Positions 1 through 8,548 of a stretch of DNA of 64,000 nucleotides are shown one piece after another. The position numbers were made by a program, and so were the translations under genes. This DNA comes from Methylocaldum marinum (GTDB lineage Bacteria > Pseudomonadota > Gammaproteobacteria > Methylococcales > Methylococcaceae), in the NCBI RefSeq assembly GCF_003584645.1, contig NZ_AP017928.1, positions 584,981-648,980 on the forward strand. Direction: 5' to 3'. Within the stretch, counting starts at the first letter, position 1. Every line of letters begins with the position of its first letter. A model generated the notes under the pieces. It saw only the letters and a list, made by a program, of their open reading frames with translations. It searched no databases and was not told the origin of the DNA.

Positions 1-1107
1 CTCGGGATTCTCGATGTCGAGGTGCGCCGCGAGCTGGTTGGCGAGTCCGCCGACCTCCCGTCCGCCCATGGCATTGGGCTGGCCGGTCAGGGACAAGGGG
101 CCCATGCCCGGCTTGCCGATGCGCCCGGTGGCCAGGTGTACGTTGATGATGCTGTTGACCTTGTCGGTGCCGCTGGACGATTGATTGACCCCCTGCGACC
201 AGGCGGTAACGACTTTTTCGGTGTGGGCGAACCATTGGTAGAAGGTCGCGAGATCGTCTTCGGAAATGCCGCAGATCTGGGCGACGGCCGGTAAAGAAGG
301 GGCGGCCTTGCGTGCGCTTTCGAAAGCCGCGGCATAGTGGCCGAGATGATTTTCCAGGAATGTGAAATCGATCTTGTCGTTGTGACGCAGAAAATTCAGG
401 AGTCCATTGAACAGAGCCACGTCGGTGCCCGGCCGGATCGGGAGATGCAGGTCGGCGGACTGGCCGGTCGCGGTTCGGCGCGGATCGATGTTGACGATCT
501 TCAGGCGGGAATTCCGCTTCTTGGCTGCGACCATGCGCTGAAACAGCACCGGATGGCACCAGGCCGTATTGGACCCGACCAGTACGATGAGATCGGCGAG
601 TTCCAGGTCCTCGTAACTGCCGGGCACGACATCCTCGCCGAACGCCCGTTTCTGGGCCGCAACCGTGGACGACATGCAGAGCCGGGAATTGGTGTCGATG
701 TTTCCCGAGCCGATGTAGCCCTTCATCAGCTTGTTGGCGACGTAATAGTCTTCGGTCAAAAGCTGGCCGGAAACGTAGAACGCGACCGCGTCGGGACCGT
801 GGGTGTCGATGGTTCGGCGAAAGGTATCGGCGACCGTGGTCAGCGCGTCATCCCAGCTCACCCGCCGGCCCCGGATCTCGGGATGAAGCAGACGAGTTTC
901 CAGCGACAGGGTTTCGCCGAGGGACGAGCCCTTGGAGCAAAGCCGCCCGAAATTGGCCGGATGCTCCGGGTCGCCCTTGATCTCGGCCGACTCGGGACCG
1001 CGCGGCTTGGCCAGCACGCCGCAGCCGACGCCGCAGTAGGGGCAGGTGGTGGCGACGGGCGCATCGTCCGCTGTTAAGGACCGATCTGAGAGCGCTGCAG
1101 AGATCAC
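1..1107 (-). CDS. nasA: Assimilatory nitrate reductase catalytic subunit, partial (C-terminus outside the window)
   Basis: Molybdopterin oxidoreductase that reduces nitrate to nitrite in the cytoplasm, feeding NirBD. The 369 codons in the window hold the N-terminal half. A CPYCGVGCGV motif followed by GRLCSKG gives the four cysteines of the N-terminal 4Fe-4S cluster. Family segments such as SNTAWCHPVLFQR, NIDPRRTAT and TGRIGKPGMGPLSLTGQPNAMGGREVGG follow in order. I chose a GTG start at 1107 because AAGAGGAAG lies just upstream and because it leaves a short N-terminal extension before the cysteines. It is the last gene of the operon visible here, about 60 bases after nirD. The reading frame is open to base 1, so the rest of the gene lies to the left. 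Confidence 0.93.
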   Translation of the reverse strand, partial: MISAALSDRSLTADDAPVATTCPYCGVGCGVLAKPRGPESAEIKGDPEHPANFGRLCSKGSSLGETLSLETRLLHPEIRGRRVSWDDALTTVADTFRRTIDTHGPDAVAFYVSGQLLTEDYYVANKLMKGYIGSGNIDTNSRLCMSSTVAAQKRAFGEDVVPGSYEDLELADLIVLVGSNTAWCHPVLFQRMVAAKKRNSRLKIVNIDPRRTATGQSADLHLPIRPGTDVALFNGLLNFLRHNDKIDFTFLENHLGHYAAAFESARKAAPSLPAVAQICGISEDDLATFYQWFAHTEKVVTAWSQGVNQSSSGTDKVNSIINVHLATGRIGKPGMGPLSLTGQPNAMGGREVGGLANQLAAHLDIENPE

Positions 1108-1169
1108 GTTTTCTTCCTCTTAATTACGAAGTGTGGCCGGGATAAGGGCAAGCGTTCTCGGAATTCCGG

Positions 1170-1499
1170 CTATTCCGGCCTGACGAGCTGCAACCACAGT
1201 CTTTCGTTTTCCACTTTCACCGGAAAGCACGCCGCCCGGCCCTCGTCCGGCGCGGCGGCTTCTCCCGATGCGAGGTCGATCACCCAGTTGTGCAGCGGAC
1301 AGGCCACCCGTTTTCCGCAGACGATGCCTTGCGACAGCGGGCCTCCTTTGTGCGGACAGAGGTCGCGTACGGCGAAGATTTCGTCGTCCACGGTCCGGAA
1401 GATGGCGACATTGCCGGAAGGGGTCGCGACCAGGCGCGCGCCTTGCCGGGGAACGTCTTCGATGCGGCCGATTTCGATCCAGTCGGTCATGGCATTCAT
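1170..1499 (-). CDS. nirD: Nitrite reductase (NADH) small subunit, Rieske-type
   Basis: Small subunit of cytoplasmic assimilatory nitrite reductase, 109 residues. A Rieske-type [2Fe-2S] signature is intact: CPHKGGPLS near residue 47 and CPLHNW about 20 residues later. An upstream-extended frame exists, but the start at 1499 is preferred because its ATG overlaps the nirB stop in an ATGA arrangement, implying translational coupling and stoichiometric production with NirB. MTDWIEIG four residues further in is an alternative start. It lies between nirB and nasA on the same strand. Confidence 0.93.
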   Translation of the reverse strand: MNAMTDWIEIGRIEDVPRQGARLVATPSGNVAIFRTVDDEIFAVRDLCPHKGGPLSQGIVCGKRVACPLHNWVIDLASGEAAAPDEGRAACFPVKVENERLWLQLVRPE

Positions 1500-3934
1500 C
1501 CTACTTTTCTCAAAGGTTCGAAGTGTCGGCGCTCGGATTCCCTGGAGAGAACCGCCCACGGGTCGATCTGGGTGTTCTCCTGCGATTCGAGAAACCGTTC
1601 GTATAAGGCTTTTCGGCTATCCGGATCGGAAACGATGCGCTCCTGGACGTAGGCGAGGCCGACGCGTTCGATCCAGTGGGCGGTGCGCTCGAGATAACGG
1701 GCTTCTTCGCGGTAAAGCTGCATGTAGGCGCCGCAGTATTCCTTCACCTCTTCTTCGGTATCGACCTTGCACAGGAAGTCCGTGGCGCGGACCTTCACGC
1801 CGCCGTTTCCGCCGACATGGAGTTCCCAGCCGGAATCCACCGCCACCACGCCGAAGTCCTTGATCGTGGCCTCGGCACAGTTGCGGGGGCAGCCGGATAC
1901 CGCCATCTTGACCTTGGCCGGCGTCCATGAGCCCCAGGTCATTTTTTCAAGCTCGATGCCCATCCCGGTCGAATCCTGCGTGCCGAACCGGCACCATTCC
2001 TTGCCGACGCAGGTTTTCACGGTACGCAGGGATTTGCCGTAGGCATGGCCGGAGACCAGGCCGTGCTTGCCGAGCTCCGCCCAGACCGCCGGAAGCTGTT
2101 CCTTGGGAACGCCGAGTAGGTCGATGCGCTGGCCGCCGGTGATCTTGACCGTCGGAATCTCGAACTTTTCCGCCACGTCCGCTATCGCGCGCAGCTCCTG
2201 CGGATTGGTGACGCCGCCCCAGATCCGCGGCACCACCGAATACGTGCCGTCTTTCTGGATGTTGGCGTGAGCCCGCTCGTTGATGAAACGCGACTGCGGA
2301 TCGTCCCGGTATTCGTTGGGCCACTGGCAGAGCAGGTAATAATTGAGTGCGGGACGGCAGGAATGGCAGCCGTCGGCGGTTTTCCAATTCAGGAAGCGCA
2401 TCACCTCGGGAATCGACTTCAGGCTCTCCGCGCGTATCGCCTCGCGCACTTCTTCATGGGTATGGTCGGTGCATTTGCACAGCGGTTTCTTGGCCGGGCT
2501 GACCGAGTAATCGCTGCCCAGGGTGCTTTGCAGAATCTGTTCGACCAGGCCGGTGCAGGAGCCGCAAGACGCCGAGGCCTTGGTATGGGTGCGTACGTCT
2601 TCCAGGGTGAACAGCTTTTTCTGAACGATGGCGTCGACGATGGTTTTCTTGCAGACGCCGTTGCAGCCGCAGACCTCCGCCGTGTCCGGCATGAGCGCCG
2701 CGCGGTTGTCCGCCCCGTGGCCGGCATCGCCCAGATGCGCCTGCCCGAACAGGACGTTTTCCCGGAACGCGGAGATATCGGTGCCGTCCCGCATCAACTG
2801 GAAATACCAGGCGCCGTCGCCGGTATCGCCGTAAAGCACCGCGCCCTTGATGCGGTTGGACTCGACCACCAGCTTTTTGTAGATGCCCCGGGCAGGGTCC
2901 TGGAACAGCAGCTCTTCGTAGCCGTTTCCGCCCTGAAACTCGCCGGCCGAGAACAGATCGATGCCGGTCACTTTCAGCTTGGTGGAGGTGACCGAACCTT
3001 CGTAACGCGCGATGCCGTATTCCGCCAAATGATTCGCGCAAACCCGAGCCTGCTCGAACAGCGGCGCGACCAGGCCGAACAGTTGTCTCCGGTGCTGCAC
3101 GCATTCGCCCACGGCATAGATGCGGGGATCGAAGGTCTGCAGGGTATCGTTGACCAGGATTCCGCGCTCGCAATGAATGCCGGCGCTCTTGGCCAGGTCG
3201 ATGTTGGGACGGATGCCCACCGCCATGACCACCAGGTCGGCCGGAGTTTCCGAGCCGTCCTTGAAGCGCACGCCGGTGACGCGGTCGTGGCCGAGTATGG
3301 CTTCGGTCTGCGCTTCCATGCGGAAATCGAGGCCGCTGTCCTCGAGCGCGCGTCTCAGCAGATCGGCGGCCGGTTTATCCAGCTGTCTTTCCATCAGGCA
3401 ATCGAGCAGATGTACCACGGTGACCGCCATTCCCCGCTTTTTCAGGCCGTTGGCCGCTTCCAGCCCCAATAGGCCGCCGCCGATCACCACCGCGTGCCGG
3501 TATCTTTCGGACGCCTCCAGCATCAGCTCCACGTCGCGGATGTCGCGGAATCCGATCACGCCCGGAAGATCCTTGCCGGGCACCGGCAGCATGAAAGGCA
3601 TCGAACCGGTCGCCAGAAGCAGCCTATCGTAGGAAGCCTCCAGGCCGTCTTCGGTCCGCACCAGCCGGCGCCGGCGATCGATGGCGACGACTTTTCGACC
3701 CTTGTACAGGGTGATCCCGTTCGACTCGTACCAGGCGTCGTCGTTGAGAATGATGTCGTCCAGTTTTTTCTCTCCGGCCAGGACCGGGGACAGGAGGATA
3801 CGGTTGTAATTGCAGTGCGGTTCGGCGCCGAATATGGTGATGTCGTATGCATCGGGCGCGATTTTCAGCAGCTCTTCGACCGTCCGTATGCCGGCCATAC
3901 CATTTCCGATCACGATGAGTTTCTGTTTTTTCAT
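1496..3934 (-). CDS. nirB: Nitrite reductase (NADH) large subunit
   Basis: Reduces nitrite to ammonium with NAD(P)H, using FAD, an Fe-S cluster and siroheme; 812 residues, slightly short of the usual 830-850. Seen in order: an N-terminal FAD site GNGMAG (about residue 11); a second dinucleotide site VVIGGGLLGLEAA (about 150); a BFD-like [2Fe-2S] segment with CGCNGVC and CGSC (about 410-460); and the siroheme/4Fe-4S cysteines in CVGKEWCRFGT (about 642-646) and SGCPRNCAEA (about 680-685). All expected cofactor residues are present. It follows the PP2C-kinase gene after a 273-base gap that carries an inverted-repeat element, and it couples to nirD by ATGA. Confidence 0.96.
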   Translation of the reverse strand: MKKQKLIVIGNGMAGIRTVEELLKIAPDAYDITIFGAEPHCNYNRILLSPVLAGEKKLDDIILNDDAWYESNGITLYKGRKVVAIDRRRRLVRTEDGLEASYDRLLLATGSMPFMLPVPGKDLPGVIGFRDIRDVELMLEASERYRHAVVIGGGLLGLEAANGLKKRGMAVTVVHLLDCLMERQLDKPAADLLRRALEDSGLDFRMEAQTEAILGHDRVTGVRFKDGSETPADLVVMAVGIRPNIDLAKSAGIHCERGILVNDTLQTFDPRIYAVGECVQHRRQLFGLVAPLFEQARVCANHLAEYGIARYEGSVTSTKLKVTGIDLFSAGEFQGGNGYEELLFQDPARGIYKKLVVESNRIKGAVLYGDTGDGAWYFQLMRDGTDISAFRENVLFGQAHLGDAGHGADNRAALMPDTAEVCGCNGVCKKTIVDAIVQKKLFTLEDVRTHTKASASCGSCTGLVEQILQSTLGSDYSVSPAKKPLCKCTDHTHEEVREAIRAESLKSIPEVMRFLNWKTADGCHSCRPALNYYLLCQWPNEYRDDPQSRFINERAHANIQKDGTYSVVPRIWGGVTNPQELRAIADVAEKFEIPTVKITGGQRIDLLGVPKEQLPAVWAELGKHGLVSGHAYGKSLRTVKTCVGKEWCRFGTQDSTGMGIELEKMTWGSWTPAKVKMAVSGCPRNCAEATIKDFGVVAVDSGWELHVGGNGGVKVRATDFLCKVDTEEEVKEYCGAYMQLYREEARYLERTAHWIERVGLAYVQERIVSDPDSRKALYERFLESQENTQIDPWAVLSRESERRHFEPLRKVG

Positions 3935-3982
3935 GGCTTACCTACCTCCGGGATCATTCCCATTCGTCAAATCAAACTCGCA

Positions 3983-4122
3983 GAACTTACGCAGAAGCGC
4001 TTTCGGTTCCTTCTCCCTCAGGGAGAAGGTTAGGGTGAGGGGGATGAAATGAAGGAACTTCCTTTTCGATCCCCTCATCCCGACCTTCTCCCAGGGGGAG
4101 AAGGGGCGAAATGCGTAAGTTC
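3983..4122. repeat. MITE-like 140-bp inverted-repeat element
   Basis: Perfect 11-base terminal inverted repeats, GAACTTACGCA at 3983-3993 and TGCGTAAGTTC at 4112-4122, enclose two smaller hairpins at 4009-4029 (10-base arms, one-base loop) and 4084-4104 (9-base arms). The two halves mirror each other imperfectly. It contains no ORF. It lies in the nirB/kinase intergenic gap, so it would be transcribed within the operon and could fold as a large stem. A related hairpin motif lies near 22903-22925, so this belongs to a dispersed family. Confidence 0.75.
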
Positions 4123-4207
4123 CGGCTCGTAAACTCTTAGAATGCGGTGACGTAAGGAACCGCATCGATGAACCGCCTCGTTCGCATTGGCCAAAGGCGT
4201 TGAACAT

Positions 4208-5929
4208 TCAAACCCTCCCGTAGGCCTGGAACAGGCAGACCATCAACAGGCCGAACAGCAGCAACGCCAGCAGTTGCCAGAACAGAACCGGATTGCGCTG
4301 GTACAGGGGAAGGGGACGGGCGGAGAGACGTTTGCCGCCGCCTTTGCACAATCCCGATTCAAGTTCGAAGGCCAGTTCGATGGCGTCGGCATGGCGCTCT
4401 GTGGGATCGACGGCGATCGCGCGCGCCAGGGCGGCATCCAGCCAGACCGGCAAATCCGGGCGGCGGCCGGTCAACGGCTTGGGCTTTCCGAATCGGGGGG
4501 TAGTGAACGGCTCGATCTCGCCGTAGGGATAGGCACCCCCGGAAAACAGCCGATATAGGGTCACGCCCAGCGCGAAGATGTCGCTGGCGACGCTGCCGCG
4601 TTCTCCGTGAAAAAGTTCCGGGGCCATGTAACTGGGCGTGCCCGGCATCGGATCGGCCTCGTCCTCGTCCCAGGCCGGCAGCCGCGCGATTCCGAGATCC
4701 AGCAGTTTCAGTCCGCCGTCTCCGGGGAGCAGGATGTTGTCCGGCTTGATGTCGCGATGCACGATTTGCTGCCGGTGCAGGGCATGTACCGCCTTGCACA
4801 GCTTGAGAGCGATATCGATCCCCGGCTCCAGGCCGATACGCGGGTTTCGCTTCAGGTGCATCTCGAGCGTAAGGCCGTGGTAATAGGGCATGACCGAATA
4901 AAGCCGAGTCTGGCGCTCCCGCGTCTGCTCCAGGATTTCGGCCACCCACGGGCTCTTCACGCGTCCGCCGATCCAGGCTTCCCGGACGAAGGCGTCGTGA
5001 TACTGGCGCTCGCTGGCCACCCGCGGATGCGGAAACTTGATCGCCACCGGATTGCCGTTGCGCCGGTCGACCGCCCGGAACAACGCGCTATAGCGCCCGG
5101 AAGACAGCAGTTCTTCCAGTTGAAATTCGTCCACCGTGTCGCCGGTATCCGGCAGCTCCAGGATGGGCAGGGACTCGATGATCTCCCGCAGCGACTGCCG
5201 GTCGGCGCGGGGTAGGGCGACGATGTCCACCACCAGCGCGGTAATGTTGTCGCTGCCGTCCCGCTCCAGCGCTGCTTCGACCAGCGCGTCCGCGCTGCTT
5301 TGGGGCGTGGCCCTGGCCAGCAGGATGCGCGCGATCTCCGCTTGTTTGAGCGCGCCGTGCAGGCCGTCGCTGCAGAGCAGGAAGCGGTCGTGGATTTCCA
5401 GGGTGTGCACGGCATAGTCGGTACGGAGCGAAGGTTCCAGGCCGACCGCCCGGTACAGGATGTGGCTCAGTTCGGCGCCGTTCAGAGAGTGATCGCTGGT
5501 CAGCAGTTCCAGTCGGTCATCGCGCAGCCGGTAGATGCGCGAGTCGCCGACATGCACCAGATGGGCGCGGCGCCCGCGAAGAATCAGAGCGCTGAAGGTG
5601 GTCGCCATATGGGCGAGATTCGGATCGCGTTTGCCCATGGCATGTATCCAGCGATTGGCGGCTTCCAGGCTGCGGTCCAGCAATTGTTCGATAGTCAGGG
5701 TTTCGGCCAGGCTGTAATAGGCTTCCATGAAGCTGTGCATGCACAGCTCCGCGGCGACGCGCCCGCCCTTGGCTCCGCCCATGCCGTCGGCGACCGCTAC
5801 CGCGAAACCGCGACAGACCAAATCCTGCGGTGACGCCTGGGCGATGCCGGCATAGTCCTGGTTGTCTTCACGACGCCCGCGGCGGGACGCGAAGGCGGCG
5901 CTTAAAGCGAGTTGTCCGTTCGCCGTCAC
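4208..5929 (-). CDS. PP2C-type protein phosphatase / Ser-Thr protein kinase fusion with C-terminal membrane anchor
   Basis: A 573-residue protein combining opposing activities. The PP2C-type phosphatase (about 1-240) has the metal-binding motifs EDNQD (21-25), ADGMGG (47-52), VGDSRIY (127-133), CSDGL (186-190) and GSDNIT (225-230). The kinase (about 265-520) has VAIKFP with the ATP-binding Lys near 298, HRDIKPDN (391-398), DLG instead of DFG (411-413) and GTPSYMAPE. The glycine-rich loop is weak (SSGRYSALF). One hydrophobic segment near 546-567 ends the protein, so the catalytic parts should face the cytoplasm, tethered at the membrane. It sits between the nitrate transporter and nirB in the same operon, which suggests post-translational control of nitrate uptake or reduction. 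Substrates cannot be told from sequence. Confidence 0.93.
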   Translation of the reverse strand: MTANGQLALSAAFASRRGRREDNQDYAGIAQASPQDLVCRGFAVAVADGMGGAKGGRVAAELCMHSFMEAYYSLAETLTIEQLLDRSLEAANRWIHAMGKRDPNLAHMATTFSALILRGRRAHLVHVGDSRIYRLRDDRLELLTSDHSLNGAELSHILYRAVGLEPSLRTDYAVHTLEIHDRFLLCSDGLHGALKQAEIARILLARATPQSSADALVEAALERDGSDNITALVVDIVALPRADRQSLREIIESLPILELPDTGDTVDEFQLEELLSSGRYSALFRAVDRRNGNPVAIKFPHPRVASERQYHDAFVREAWIGGRVKSPWVAEILEQTRERQTRLYSVMPYYHGLTLEMHLKRNPRIGLEPGIDIALKLCKAVHALHRQQIVHRDIKPDNILLPGDGGLKLLDLGIARLPAWDEDEADPMPGTPSYMAPELFHGERGSVASDIFALGVTLYRLFSGGAYPYGEIEPFTTPRFGKPKPLTGRRPDLPVWLDAALARAIAVDPTERHADAIELAFELESGLCKGGGKRLSARPLPLYQRNPVLFWQLLALLLFGLLMVCLFQAYGRV

Positions 5930-5971
5930 TGATGTTCTCCGCTGCGTTTTCCTATTCGAGCAGCACCGGCC

Positions 5972-7246
5972 TCAGACGCGCGCACCGGACACCGCGCCCC
6001 AGGTGGTGCGCCAACGCTTCTTGACCATGATCAGGCCGAACAGTCCCAGCAGCGGCAGTCCCGCGAACACGCTGAAACCCAGTGCGAAGCCGTGCTGCAT
6101 CTCCCAGGACCAGCCCAGGGTCTTGGCCAGGAAAAAGCCGCCGACGCCCCCGGCGCAGCCGACGAGACCGGTGATGACGCCGATCTCCTTGCGGAAGCGC
6201 AAAGGCACCAGCTGGAATACCGAGCCGTTGCCCATGCCCAGGGCCATGGTGCCGAAAAAGAAGACAGCGACGGCGATCCAGGCAAGGGCGGGCAGTTCGA
6301 ACAGGCCCCATCCCGCAACCTTGGCATGCGTGGTCTGAACCGGGGCCGGCCCTTCCGGCAGAAAGGAAATGGCGAGATAGCTCAGGGACACCACGACGAA
6401 CAGGCACTGCAAGGTGCGGATGCCGCCCATGCGGTCGGCCAAAAGTCCTCCCACCGGACGAAACATCGAGCCGGCGAACACCACCAAGGCCGCCATCATG
6501 CCGGCGGCGATGCCGGAGACGTGATACCAGTTGGTGAAATACAGGGGCAGGGCGTTGCCGAGACCGACGAAACCGCCGAAGGTGATGGAATAAAAGAACA
6601 TGAACCACCAGGTGTCCGCATCCTTCATGACGGCCTTGTAGTTGGCGAGGCTGACGGGCGCGCGCTTGTCCGGGGCGTCCTTGGCCAGAACGGCATAGAC
6701 GATGAGCACCAGCACCAGCGGGATGAGCAGAAAACCGAATACCGCCTGCCAGCCGAAGCGTTCGGCCAGCCATGGGACGATCATGGAATCCAGCACCACG
6801 CCCATGTTGCCGGCACCGGCGATACCCATGACCACGCCCTGGTATTGGGGGGGATACCAGCGGCTGGCCTGCGGCAGGGCCACGGCGAAGCTGGCGCCGG
6901 CTATGCCCAGGAGCAGTCCCAGCAACTCGACTTCCAGCTTGGAATGCAGGCCGAACACGAACACGTAGGCGAGCCCGAAGATCACCAGCAATTGGGCCAG
7001 GACACCGGTCAGCTTGGGCCCGACGTGGTCGGCCATGGAACCCAGTGCAATCCGGAACACCGCGCCGGACAGGATGGGAATGGCCACGATGGTGAATTTC
7101 TCGCTTACCGGCAGCCCCAGGTCCTGGGTGATATACAGGGACAAGGGACCCAGCATCACCCAGACCATGAATGAAGCATCGAAATAAAGAAATGCCGACA
7201 GTAGAGTCGGCCAATGGCCCGCCTGCTTAAATTCTTTGAAGTTCAT
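5972..7246 (-). CDS. MFS nitrate/nitrite transporter
   Basis: Twelve-helix major facilitator of the NarK/NasA nitrate-nitrite porter family, 424 residues, inner membrane. It begins MNFKEFKQAGHWPTLL and keeps family segments such as FRIALGSMADHVGPK after helix 2, GIAGASFAVALPQASRWYPP, and GNGSVFQLVPLRF with GLVGCAGGVGGFFL. A frame extension upstream to 7330 runs into the leader terminator, so the ATG at 7246 is preferred. It is the first gene of the operon and supplies substrate to NasA and NirBD. Its leader carries an attenuator and a sigma54 promoter, listed separately. narK or nasA-type naming cannot be settled from sequence, so no symbol is given. Confidence 0.93.
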   Translation of the reverse strand: MNFKEFKQAGHWPTLLSAFLYFDASFMVWVMLGPLSLYITQDLGLPVSEKFTIVAIPILSGAVFRIALGSMADHVGPKLTGVLAQLLVIFGLAYVFVFGLHSKLEVELLGLLLGIAGASFAVALPQASRWYPPQYQGVVMGIAGAGNMGVVLDSMIVPWLAERFGWQAVFGFLLIPLVLVLIVYAVLAKDAPDKRAPVSLANYKAVMKDADTWWFMFFYSITFGGFVGLGNALPLYFTNWYHVSGIAAGMMAALVVFAGSMFRPVGGLLADRMGGIRTLQCLFVVVSLSYLAISFLPEGPAPVQTTHAKVAGWGLFELPALAWIAVAVFFFGTMALGMGNGSVFQLVPLRFRKEIGVITGLVGCAGGVGGFFLAKTLGWSWEMQHGFALGFSVFAGLPLLGLFGLIMVKKRWRTTWGAVSGARV

Positions 7247-7287
7247 GTTGCAAAGTCCATTCGGCTGATACCGCCGTGATCCGAACC

Positions 7288-7336
7288 AAAAAAAAAGCGT
7301 CCGGCGGACACCACGGGGTGATGGCCGCAAGACGCC
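7288..7336 (-). terminator. Intrinsic terminator (attenuator) in the nitrate operon leader
   Basis: Reading the minus strand, GCGTC pairs with GACGC at the base, then CGGC with GCCG and CACC with GGTG, followed directly by a run of nine T (7296-7288). It lies about 40 bases upstream of the transporter ATG and 13 bases downstream of the hexaloop hairpin, so it would stop transcription before the operon unless antiterminated. Confidence 0.8.
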
Positions 7337-7348
7337 TTTGTCGCGTTC

Positions 7349-7372
7349 GCATACGCCGTCGTTGGCATATGC
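7349..7372 (-). promoter_or_regulatory. ANTAR-type hexaloop hairpin (NasR/NasT antitermination target)
   Basis: On the minus strand GCATATGCC and GGCGTATGC form a 9-base stem (one G-U pair) closing the six-base loop AACGAC. An A at loop position 1 and a G at position 4 are the conserved features of RNA hairpins bound by ANTAR-domain antiterminators such as Klebsiella NasR. An intrinsic terminator follows 13 bases later, the arrangement known for nas leaders. The cognate ANTAR protein is not in this window. I did not find a convincing first hairpin upstream. Confidence 0.75.
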
Positions 7373-7391
7373 ACAGATTACTGACTGAAAA

Positions 7392-7406
7392 GCAGAGAGT
7401 GTGCCA
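7392..7406 (-). promoter_or_regulatory. Sigma54 (-24/-12) promoter for the nitrate operon
   Basis: The minus strand reads TGGCACACTCTCTGC. This matches the sigma54 consensus TGGCAC-N5-TTGC with one mismatch and the exact ten-base spacing between the GG and GC pairs. A start near 7380 would place the hexaloop hairpin and terminator directly in the leader. Sigma54 control fits NtrC-dependent nitrogen regulation. GCACCA at 7491 and TGGTGC at 7522 resemble NtrC half-sites, but their spacing is not standard. Confidence 0.75.
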
Positions 7407-7653
7407 GATTTTAGGATGTCTTCAAGTGACTGATATTCAATGAAAATATCGTTCAGTGCGAGTATCTTGGCGGATCGGTGGCGATGTTGCGCACCAAATT
7501 AGAGATAACTGTGACTTATCGTGGTGCATCACAGCGTGCGCGTTTTCATGAACTATACTTTTCTTACGAAATTGTGACGCCAGACACAAAATTCGGAACG
7601 AGATAAAACGAGCGGAGGGTTCGCCGCATTTTATGGAGAGGAGAAAAGAAACG

Positions 7654-7860
7654 ATGCAAAAAATAAAGTTGTTTTTTAGCAAGTGGTCGAGAGACGAGGA
7701 AGGCGCCAGCGCGTTGGAATATGCGTTGATGGCAGGACTGATAGCGGTTGCAATCGTGACTACCGTACAGGGCTTGGGCGGGAATATTGACTCCGTATTT
7801 CAAAAGATATCGACAATCTTGCAAGGTGTGACACCTGGTGGAAGCGGCGGCAACTCGTAA
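7654..7860 (+). CDS. flp: Flp/Fap-type pilin
   Basis: Type IVb pilin subunit of the Tad pilus, 68 residues from the ATG at 7654, which has GAGAGGAG eight to fifteen bases upstream; an in-frame GTG-type extension to 7633 is less likely. Residues EEGASALEYALMAGLIAVAIV carry the prepilin cleavage site after Gly, followed by the Flp signature with Glu-Tyr, and then the hydrophobic helix. The C-terminus is short and glycine-rich. It precedes the assembly genes by about 200 bases, typical for a highly expressed first gene of a tad locus. Confidence 0.93.
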   Translation: MQKIKLFFSKWSRDEEGASALEYALMAGLIAVAIVTTVQGLGGNIDSVFQKISTILQGVTPGGSGGNS

Positions 7861-8058
7861 TCCGATTGAGCGAGCCTGCCCGATTTAGGTTTGTTCGAAG
7901 GCACGGCGGTTTTCGGCAGCGAACATGAAAGGTGAGCCAGTCAGATCGGTATCGGACCAGAGTGTTCATCTGAAACGGAGCCGGTTTACATGCTTCCATG
8001 CACGCCTTTGGGGCGTTCCCGCGAAGCTCAGGAATGAACCCAACCGTTTCGGTCCAGT

Positions 8059-8529
8059 GTGATGCCGTGGCAGTGTGCCGTAATCGGCATCTGGGCGATG
8101 GCGCTGGCCTTGTTCGATCTTAAATGGCGGCACCTACCCAATACGATTATCTTGGGGGGGGCGGTAGGCGCCATCGCATACATCCTGATGCGCGGCTACA
8201 GTCCGCTCGGCGCTTCGCCGAGCTCGGCGCTGATCGCGGGCTTGGGTGCGTTGATCGCCACGCTGCCGTTTTACGGACTGGGCTGGCTGGGCGCGGGTGA
8301 CGGCAAATTCATGCTGGCGATCGGGTTGATGGGCGGGGTAAAGGTCTTGCTGCTTACTTTCGTGGTGAGCAGCCTGCTGACCCTGCCTTACGCCGTTTGG
8401 CTCCTCGCTTGCGCCCGCTGGCGCGGAGAACGGGCCGGGGCGTCGGCGAACAGGATTCCTCAAGGCCTGTTTCTCGCTGCGGGTCTCCTTGTCGCCATGA
8501 CGGATGCAGCCGGTTTCGGGCTCGGCTGA
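8059..8529 (+). CDS. tadV: Prepilin peptidase, A24 family (TadV/CpaA)
   Basis: Integral-membrane aspartic peptidase that processes Flp prepilin and pseudopilins; 156 residues with about five hydrophobic segments. Both catalytic aspartates are in the expected motifs: FDLKWRHLPN near residues 20-29 and GAGDGK near 75-80. The start is GTG at 8059 or the adjacent ATG at 8062. It lacks the N-terminal methylase domain of PilD-type enzymes, as is normal for TadV. It is followed by the tadE-like gene in the same direction. Confidence 0.93.
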   Translation: MMPWQCAVIGIWAMALALFDLKWRHLPNTIILGGAVGAIAYILMRGYSPLGASPSSALIAGLGALIATLPFYGLGWLGAGDGKFMLAIGLMGGVKVLLLTFVVSSLLTLPYAVWLLACARWRGERAGASANRIPQGLFLAAGLLVAMTDAAGFGLG

Positions 8530-8548
8530 CGCAGCGGGGCCGGTGAAC

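Noticed and set aside
2267..3472. 401-codon ORF antisense to nirB
   Set aside because: Shadow of the NirB reading frame in GC-rich DNA.
7491..7527. NtrC-binding site pair
   Set aside because: GCACCA and TGGTGC half-sites are present but 25 bases apart instead of about five, so no standard site; mentioned only with the promoter.
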